Below are positions 14,376 through 19,360 of a DNA stretch of 19,360 nucleotides, in pieces (the stretch's first letter is position 1; each line of letters begins with the position of its first letter). Source of the stretch: Desulfobulbaceae bacterium (GTDB lineage Bacteria > Desulfobacterota > Desulfobulbia > Desulfobulbales > Desulfobulbaceae); the NCBI GenBank assembly GCA_030633145.1, contig DAOVTM010000014.1:1-19360 (forward strand), in the 5' to 3' direction. The translations under genes and the position numbers were made by a program. A model generated the notes under the pieces. It had not been told where the DNA came from and ran no database searches. It saw only the letters and a list, made by a program, of their open reading frames with translations.

Positions 14376-15287
14376 TTACAGGTTGTTGTAAGACTCTGTC
14401 CCGATAACGCTGCCAATACCCTTGTCGAGAAAGAAATAGTTCTCTATTCCGGCATCTTCAAGATGGTACATCAGCCACAGGATCATGGTACCACCCTGGT
14501 CAAAAATAAACATGGTTTGATTCTGATAAACGTTGTTGTTGACAATATTTCGATGCAGGACATCGATTGACTGGGAAACCACCTTGTTCCTGCCGAAGAG
14601 TGAGAGTAATTCTTTATTTTTAGAACGAAATTCCTTGAGATGCTGTCGCTGTTCCTCGCTCAGGTCAGCCTCTTCAGCGGCTGACATATACCCTTTCTGG
14701 ACATGATCACGGATGTCGATGATCTTTACCCCATGTCCTTTTGCCCTGGTGTGGAACTCTTCCCAGGGCAATGTCTTTTCCTTAAATGCCTTATTACTGA
14801 TATAGCGTCCTTTGGATTCAGACATGGGTTTGCCGAGCAGCACCGTGTCATCAGGGTACTGTTCTGCCCAGCCGGAAATACCGGGACTGAAGACGTAGAT
14901 ATTTTTTATTTCAGCCTTATCCGTCAGTATCTGTGCTTCAAAAGCCTTGAAGCATGATGTGCCGTTTCAGTAAAAGACAATTTTTTTATCAGGGGCTTGT
15001 CGGATACTGTTGCTGAGGGAGTGGATAAAGGTGTTGCTGGTTAAGGGTATATTGACAGCACCCTTAATATGAATCGTCTTATATTCCAACGGCGAACGCA
15101 CATCAATAATGGAGACTATACTGTCAGTATAATCCTGATGAAGCTGTTTGCTCTCAATGGTTCGCACATCCCTGTACTTTACGTTGCGGGAGTCGAGTGC
15201 TTCAGCTTCAGGAGCCGATTGTGCCATCCCTTGCAAACTGGCAGTCAGCAGGAAAGAGACTATATAAAAGACCACTTTAATTTTCAT
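14376..15287 (-). CDS. Selenocysteine-containing, exported two-domain rhodanese, copy B (TGA 14969-14967 read as Sec)
   Basis: Read through one TGA, this is a 303-residue protein. A signal peptide (about residues 1-23, cleavage after M-A) leads into an active-type rhodanese domain with S-I-I-D-V-R-S-P-L-E-Y and I-H-I-K-G-A-V-N-I-P, ending in V-F-Y-Sec-N-G-T-S-C-F-K-A-F. The TGA is codon 107, exactly where rhodaneses carry the sulfur-accepting Cys, and a Cys follows five residues later. Both sides of the TGA are in one frame and homologous to copy A. The second domain keeps I-I-D-I-R-D but has F-D-Q-G-G-T-M-I-L-W in its active-site loop, so it should be inactive. AGGAG lies 7 bases before the ATG. 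The gene follows copy A by 29 bases. Likely role: periplasmic sulfane-sulfur or selenium-based redox chemistry; substrate unknown. Confidence 0.85.
14934..14954 (-). promoter_or_regulatory. Candidate bacterial SECIS element, copy B
   Basis: On the minus strand an 8-bp perfect stem TGCTTCAA (14954-14947) / TTGAAGCA (14941-14934) closes a 5-base loop GGCTT. The stem starts 12 bases and the loop 20 bases after the TGA. Bacterial SECIS elements lie within the coding region just downstream of UGA, with a G near the start of a short apical loop, and this fits. SelB binding itself cannot be shown from sequence. Confidence 0.75.
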
Positions 15288-15316
15288 GAAAATGCTCCTG
15301 TTAGTTACTGTTCCTC

Positions 15317-16210
15317 TTAGTTACCGTAGGCCTGGATGCCGATGACACCGTACGCCCCATCAGCAAGGAAATAATAATCCTTTACTCCTGCAGCTTCCAG
15401 AGAGTACATCAGCCAGCGAACCTGCTTGCCAACTTGATCGATAACCAGCATGGTCTGGCTCTTGTACAGGGTGTTTTCAGAAATATTTTTCTGAAAGATG
15501 TCAATTGACTGGGCAATGATTTTTTGCTTTCCAAGCTCCATCAGCATGGCTCGATTTTTCGTGCGAAATTCATCCAGGTTCATTTTTTCCTCCGGGGCAA
15601 GCTCAGCCTCAACGGCTGGAGTCATGTACCCTTTCTGGATATAATCCCGGATGTCTATAACCTTAACTCCGCGCCCGGTTGCCTTGGCTTTGAATTCCTC
15701 CCAGGGAATGGTCTTCTTTTTGAAATCGGATTTACTGATAAAACCAAGAGGAGCTTCAGGTATCGGTTTTCCCAGGAGAATGGTATCAGCAGGATACTTC
15801 TCCGCCCATCCGGGAATGCCAAGATCAAAGGTAAAGGTATCCTGAATTCCTTCCATGATTGCGCGGGACTGTGCTTCATAAGCCTTGAAGCATGTTATGC
15901 CGTTTCAGTAGAAAGCTGTTTTCTTGCCCGGATTTTTGCGGATAACATCTGCCAGGGTCTGGATAAACCCCTTCTCCGCCACCGGCAGATGCGCAGCCCC
16001 CTTGATATGGATGGTGTCATATTCAAGACTGGAACGAACGTCAACGATTGTAACTTTGCCATTAATATAGTCCTGATGGAGCTGCTCAATCTCAATCCAC
16101 TGTAGATTTCGGTATTTATCCTTTTCGCGACCGGGAAATTCAACTGCGAAGACAGGTACGACCTGCGCCACTGTCAGCAGCAATAAAATGAACCACAACT
16201 GTTTTTTCAT
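15317..16210 (-). CDS. Selenocysteine-containing, exported two-domain rhodanese, copy A (TGA 15907-15905 read as Sec)
   Basis: Read through one TGA, this is a 297-residue protein. A signal peptide (about residues 1-22, cleavage after V-F-A) precedes a rhodanese domain with T-I-V-D-V-R-S-S-L-E-Y and I-H-I-K-G-A-A-H-L-P, ending in A-F-Y-Sec-N-G-I-T-C-F-K-A-Y. Sec102 takes the catalytic Cys position, and Cys107 could form a selenenylsulfide with it. A linker with G-I-P-G-W-A-E-K-Y-P leads to a second rhodanese-like domain (about 150-297) with V-I-D-I-R-D-Y, where the active-site loop reads I-D-Q-V-G-K-Q-V-R-W and lacks Cys. GAGAGGG lies 8 bases before the ATG. It starts 21 bases after the chemoreceptor stop, so they are likely cotranscribed. 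A Cys version of this two-domain family exists in related bacteria. Confidence 0.87.
15872..15892 (-). promoter_or_regulatory. Candidate bacterial SECIS element, copy A
   Basis: On the minus strand a 7-bp perfect stem TGCTTCA (15892-15886) / TGAAGCA (15878-15872) closes the 7-base loop AGGCTTA. The stem begins 12 bases after the TGA, the same spacing as in copy B, and the loop has the same GGCTT core. The element overlaps codons for C-F-K-A-Y-E-A, so part of the conservation may come from the protein. Confidence 0.72.
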
Positions 16211-16231
16211 CTCTGTACCCTCTCACATTTG

Positions 16232-19200
16232 TTAAGCAAGTGTATTCTTGTCCGTGTCTTCAAGGAGTATTTCCAGTTCTTCATCCTCAAACTCAACGTC
16301 ATCACTCAAAAAATCCAGTGAGACATCTGTGGAGTCCTCTTCCCCTGAACCTTTGTCGGAATCAAGGTCAAATTCATCAATAATCTCTTCAGCCTCTTCC
16401 AATGCTATTTCTTCTGCGTACATGTCGTCATCCAGGTCAACATCTGCCAGTGAATCGCTGGACAGGGTAAACTTAGAAACAGCCTCAAGCATATACTTAG
16501 CCACCGTTGCCATGCCCCTCATGGAAGAAGAGGTTTCCCTTGTTTCCTCTGCAGTTGCAGTACTGACCGTTCCAACTTCACTCATAATAGCCGCAACCCT
16601 GATAGAACTCTCTGCCTGTTTGGTGGTGGCCTCAGAAACCGAACCAATCAATTCGGCAACCTGGGTGGAACGCAGGTTAATATCCTCTAGTTTTGCCAAG
16701 GCATCATTTGCCAGCGAGGTACCCAGGACAACCTCCTGAATACTGGCATCCATACTGGAACCGGCATCGGTGATGACCCCGAGGATGTTTTTGATCAGGG
16801 TCTCAATCTGTCTGGTTGACCCGGCAGCCCGCTCGGCAAGACGCTGAATTTCCTCGGCAACAACCGCAAAGCCGCGACCCTCTTCACCCGCAGCTGCAGC
16901 CTGAATAGAGGCGTTCAATGCCAATATGGAGGTACGATCCGAGATCTCGTTAATAGTTCTGGCAAAATCACTGATCTCCTGTGAACTCTCTCCAAGACGT
17001 TTGATCGCCCTGGCCGTGTTCTGCACATTACCACGGATGGACTCCATGGCCTGGCTGGTATCCTCAACCGCCTTGGTACCTTCGATAGCCGCTGTCCTGG
17101 AGAGTTCAGATGTCTGCGCAGACTTGAGAGCCTGTCCAGCTGCCTCCTCAATAGCCTTACTCATTTGGGTGATTTCATTCACCGCGCCTTTGATACTCTC
17201 GGACTGGGTATCATTTCTGGCGGCCAGCTGCTCAGTGGAACTACTGAGCTGGTTAGCGGTAAGCCCCACCTGCTCAGAGGATTTTTTAATCCGGCCAATG
17301 GTTGTGTTTAGCTCGTCAAGCATCATGTTGAGGGAGTCTGCCACTGTTCCGGTGACATCTTCATGAACCGTAGCACGAACCGTCAAGTCTCCATCGGACA
17401 GTTCCGAGATATCTTCCAGCATTTCAATAATGGATTCCTGCAATTGGTCATGCTCTTCCTGGCGGCTCTTGATCAGCTCTCGGGTGGTGGTGGTCATGTG
17501 GTTAAAGGTCGTAGCCATGGAACCTAGCTCAGCCTTACTCAGTACCTTGGCCTCAGTGTCGTAGTCACCCTCTTCAACCTTGGCCATGGCAGACATAATG
17601 GCACCAACCTGGCGGGTAATACCACCGGATACAAAAAAACTGACCAGGAAAACAATTCCCGCTCCAACCAGGGCTATCAGAACCGTTAATTGGAAGAGCC
17701 GGTTCACGGGCTGGGCAATCTCTTTTTGATTGACCTCGTTGATAATGGCCCAGTTGAGACCCCGGTATTTAATCGGAGCCCAGGAGGCATACACCTTGTC
17801 GCCAAGGCTGTTTTCAGTCTTTCCGGTGCCGCTTTTCCCACTCAAGGCCTGTTGTACCGGCTGGGTATTGACCTTTGTTTTCGGATTAAGGAGGGTGGAT
17901 TTGACCTTGTATTTTTGCGGATGCCTTGATTCCGTTCGCCAGAGCTTATCAGAGCCAACCAGATAGGTATCAGCGGTTTTGGATCCAGTGGTCTGGGCGG
18001 TCATAATATCAGAGATTTGATTAATGGGAAGCTGAATGGCAACCACCAGCTGGGAGGTGCCGTCTTTTACAAAGGGCATTCCCATAAAGGCGGTGGGTTT
18101 GTCCCCGGCCGGGGCATAGCGGCTGTAATCACTGACCGTGATTTCCTGGCTGTCCAGAATGTTCAGAACAGTTTTAGCGAAAAGGGTCTTGGCATAAGGG
18201 CCGCTGAGGATATTGGTCTGGTAGTCGGCCTGATGTTTGGCTGAATAAAAAATATAGCCATCAATATCGATCAGGTAGAGATCCGGATATCCGTAGTTAT
18301 CTGCATAGGTTGCCAGGTAGTCTTTTTCTTGTCCGGGGCGCATCAACTCCATACTCTTGGTCAGGTTTTCTTCAACAAGCAGTGCCCAGGTATTACCGGC
18401 AACCGTAATCGGCGTATAAGAGGATAGAACATAGTCACCGCGATAGTTCACCGTCACCAGATCACCAGTTTGCCCGTTCAATGCCTCAGAAACCGAGTCG
18501 GTGTCCACTAAAAAGGCTGGGTTTGCCAGTACCTGTTCATCAAACTGGCGGGTGTTGGAGCGGAACAGTCTATCCGGTCCGACCAGGTAACTCTCAGCAC
18601 TTTTTCCCAAGCCGGGCAGGGTACCCATCTCCTTATCAAACACAGAGTTCATGATTCGATAGAGACAGACCCCAGAGACCTTGCCGCCTGAGGTCACTGG
18701 TGCGGAAAAATAACCGGCAACCTCACCATTCCTCAGCGAAGAGGAACTGAAATCAGTAAACACGCTTTTTGTACCCATGCCTTTTGTAAAAGCGGTGAAT
18801 TCTGGAGTTCCTTTTTTATCTGCCAGGCTTGATCCGGTTACAATAGCCTTATCGTCAGAATAGATGACCTTGCCCTGGCTGTCCACCATGATCAGGGACT
18901 GGATTTTACGCTGCTTAATCCAGCCCATAAAGAAGGCCTTATTGATCTTGGGCTGCTGAGCATTGGCTGCGGCATTGAATATTCCTTTCACATCCTTACG
19001 TTCAGCGAACAGTACCGTATGCCTGGCAAGCATTTTAAAATGCTGTTCGATAATACTCTTATTCAGGGTCTTAACACCTTCCAGGGAGGCAAAGGTTTCA
19101 TGCTGCAATGTGGCCACGACCTCCACCAGTTGCCGGAGGTTGTTTTCGCGTTCAGAAAAATATTCCATCAATGCCATACTCTGCATTTTGGAGGATTCCA

Positions 19201-19342
19201 GACTGTCCAGCGCACTTTTTTCAAGGGATTGCGAGGAGATAAAGTAACTGGCCGCGCCAATAACCAGCAGGGGGACGAGCGCAATAAACAAGAGCCACAT
19301 CAGGAGTTTTGTCCTGATGCCAATTCCTGTTGTCTTTTTCAC
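16232..19342 (-). CDS. Methyl-accepting chemotaxis protein with duplicated Cache-like sensor and acidic tail
   Basis: This 1036-residue receptor has a first membrane helix at about 13-33, a large periplasmic region, a second helix near 549-570, HAMP-type linkers (about 570-690) and an MCP signalling domain. The periplasmic part is two similar units of about 200 residues: D-S-Q-G-K-V-I-Y-S with Y-L-V-G-P-D-R-L-F-R, then D-I-D-G-Y-I-F-Y-S with Y-L-V-G-S-D-K-L-W-R. The tip reads A-S-I-Q-A-A-A-A-G-E-E-G-R-G-F-A-V-V-A (near 817), resembling PilJ-type receptors. The last 70 residues or so are strongly Asp/Glu-rich. The start is given as GTG 19342 with a weak ribosome site; the frame is open to the window edge, so a longer N-terminus is possible. 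The ligand is unknown. Confidence 0.93.
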   Translation of the reverse strand: MKKTTGIGIRTKLLMWLLFIALVPLLVIGAASYFISSQSLEKSALDSLESSKMQSMALMEYFSERENNLRQLVEVVATLQHETFASLEGVKTLNKSIIEQHFKMLARHTVLFAERKDVKGIFNAAANAQQPKINKAFFMGWIKQRKIQSLIMVDSQGKVIYSDDKAIVTGSSLADKKGTPEFTAFTKGMGTKSVFTDFSSSSLRNGEVAGYFSAPVTSGGKVSGVCLYRIMNSVFDKEMGTLPGLGKSAESYLVGPDRLFRSNTRQFDEQVLANPAFLVDTDSVSEALNGQTGDLVTVNYRGDYVLSSYTPITVAGNTWALLVEENLTKSMELMRPGQEKDYLATYADNYGYPDLYLIDIDGYIFYSAKHQADYQTNILSGPYAKTLFAKTVLNILDSQEITVSDYSRYAPAGDKPTAFMGMPFVKDGTSQLVVAIQLPINQISDIMTAQTTGSKTADTYLVGSDKLWRTESRHPQKYKVKSTLLNPKTKVNTQPVQQALSGKSGTGKTENSLGDKVYASWAPIKYRGLNWAIINEVNQKEIAQPVNRLFQLTVLIALVGAGIVFLVSFFVSGGITRQVGAIMSAMAKVEEGDYDTEAKVLSKAELGSMATTFNHMTTTTRELIKSRQEEHDQLQESIIEMLEDISELSDGDLTVRATVHEDVTGTVADSLNMMLDELNTTIGRIKKSSEQVGLTANQLSSSTEQLAARNDTQSESIKGAVNEITQMSKAIEEAAGQALKSAQTSELSRTAAIEGTKAVEDTSQAMESIRGNVQNTARAIKRLGESSQEISDFARTINEISDRTSILALNASIQAAAAGEEGRGFAVVAEEIQRLAERAAGSTRQIETLIKNILGVITDAGSSMDASIQEVVLGTSLANDALAKLEDINLRSTQVAELIGSVSEATTKQAESSIRVAAIMSEVGTVSTATAEETRETSSSMRGMATVAKYMLEAVSKFTLSSDSLADVDLDDDMYAEEIALEEAEEIIDEFDLDSDKGSGEEDSTDVSLDFLSDDVEFEDEELEILLEDTDKNTLA

Positions 19343-19360
19343 CTGTTTTTCTTTTTTCTC

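Noticed and set aside
14376..14843. Separate gene starting at GTG 14843 for the C-terminal part of rhodanese B
   Set aside because: No ribosome site precedes it, and the 41 codons between it and the TGA encode the conserved second half of the first rhodanese domain. It is the downstream half of a read-through gene.
15317..15856. Separate gene starting at ATG 15856 for the C-terminal part of rhodanese A
   Set aside because: The ATG falls inside the first rhodanese domain, and the frame joins the upstream part through a single TGA with SECIS-like structure.
14376..16210. Pair of pseudogenes broken by nonsense mutations
   Set aside because: Both have the stop at the identical catalytic codon, no other disruption, intact ribosome sites and signal peptides, and conserved sequence downstream.
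14376..16210. Genome-wide reassignment of TGA to Trp or Gly
   Set aside because: At least seven genes in the window end at TGA with family-typical C-termini, and no other conserved gene here contains an in-frame TGA.

Overview
The window looks like chromosome from a sulfur-metabolising Desulfobacterota, most likely Desulfobulbales. This is inferred from gene content: a likely glyA tail followed by nrdR and ribD, a PxxKW cysteine-rich small protein, periplasmic two-domain rhodaneses, a long Cache-type chemoreceptor, and apparent use of selenocysteine. Base composition is near 50% G+C by eye, coding density is high, and I see no insertion sequence, phage gene, tRNA, rRNA or CRISPR array. The standard code is in use: nrdR, the PxxKW gene, yggS, tatD, the nitroreductase, mazG-like and kinase genes all end in TGA.

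Layout. (+) 1-1651: a likely glyA tail, nrdR, ribD. (-) 1691-4302: pilC, then ihfA with its own strong promoter, then an orphan ParB-like gene whose start abuts an 11-bp hairpin. (+) 4510-4761: PxxKW small protein behind a clear sigma-70-type promoter, separated from the next block by a hairpin. (-) 4866-7744: tatD, yggS (start/stop overlap), ugd. (+) 8007-10765: nitroreductase, lipoprotein, coaBC and darP, joined by overlapping starts and stops. (+) 10869-11162: a small Gly/Pro-rich lipoprotein with its own promoter. (-) 11173-19342: chemoreceptor, two tandem rhodanese genes, htrA, a MazG-like pyrophosphohydrolase and an APH-fold kinase, all in one direction.

The main result lies at 14376-16210. 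Two adjacent paralogous rhodanese genes each carry one in-frame TGA at exactly the catalytic position of the active-site loop (F-Y-[TGA]-N-G-x-x-C-F-K-A). Both reading frames continue intact to a second rhodanese-like domain. Twelve bases after each TGA lies a 7-8 bp hairpin with GG in its loop, in the place expected of a bacterial SECIS element. I read both as exported selenoproteins with selenocysteine as the sulfur-carrying residue, and as a tandem duplication. Ordinary gene calling would break them into four fragments. In both, the C-terminal rhodanese domain has Asp where the catalytic Cys should be.

The chemoreceptor starts the same gene run. Its periplasmic part is an internal duplication of a roughly 200-residue Cache-like unit, its cytoplasmic tip resembles PilJ-type receptors, and it ends in a very acidic tail. 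The receptor sensor, both selenorhodaneses and HtrA should all act in the periplasm, which suggests a periplasmic sulfur/redox-sensing and protein-quality unit. That functional link is inference from gene order.
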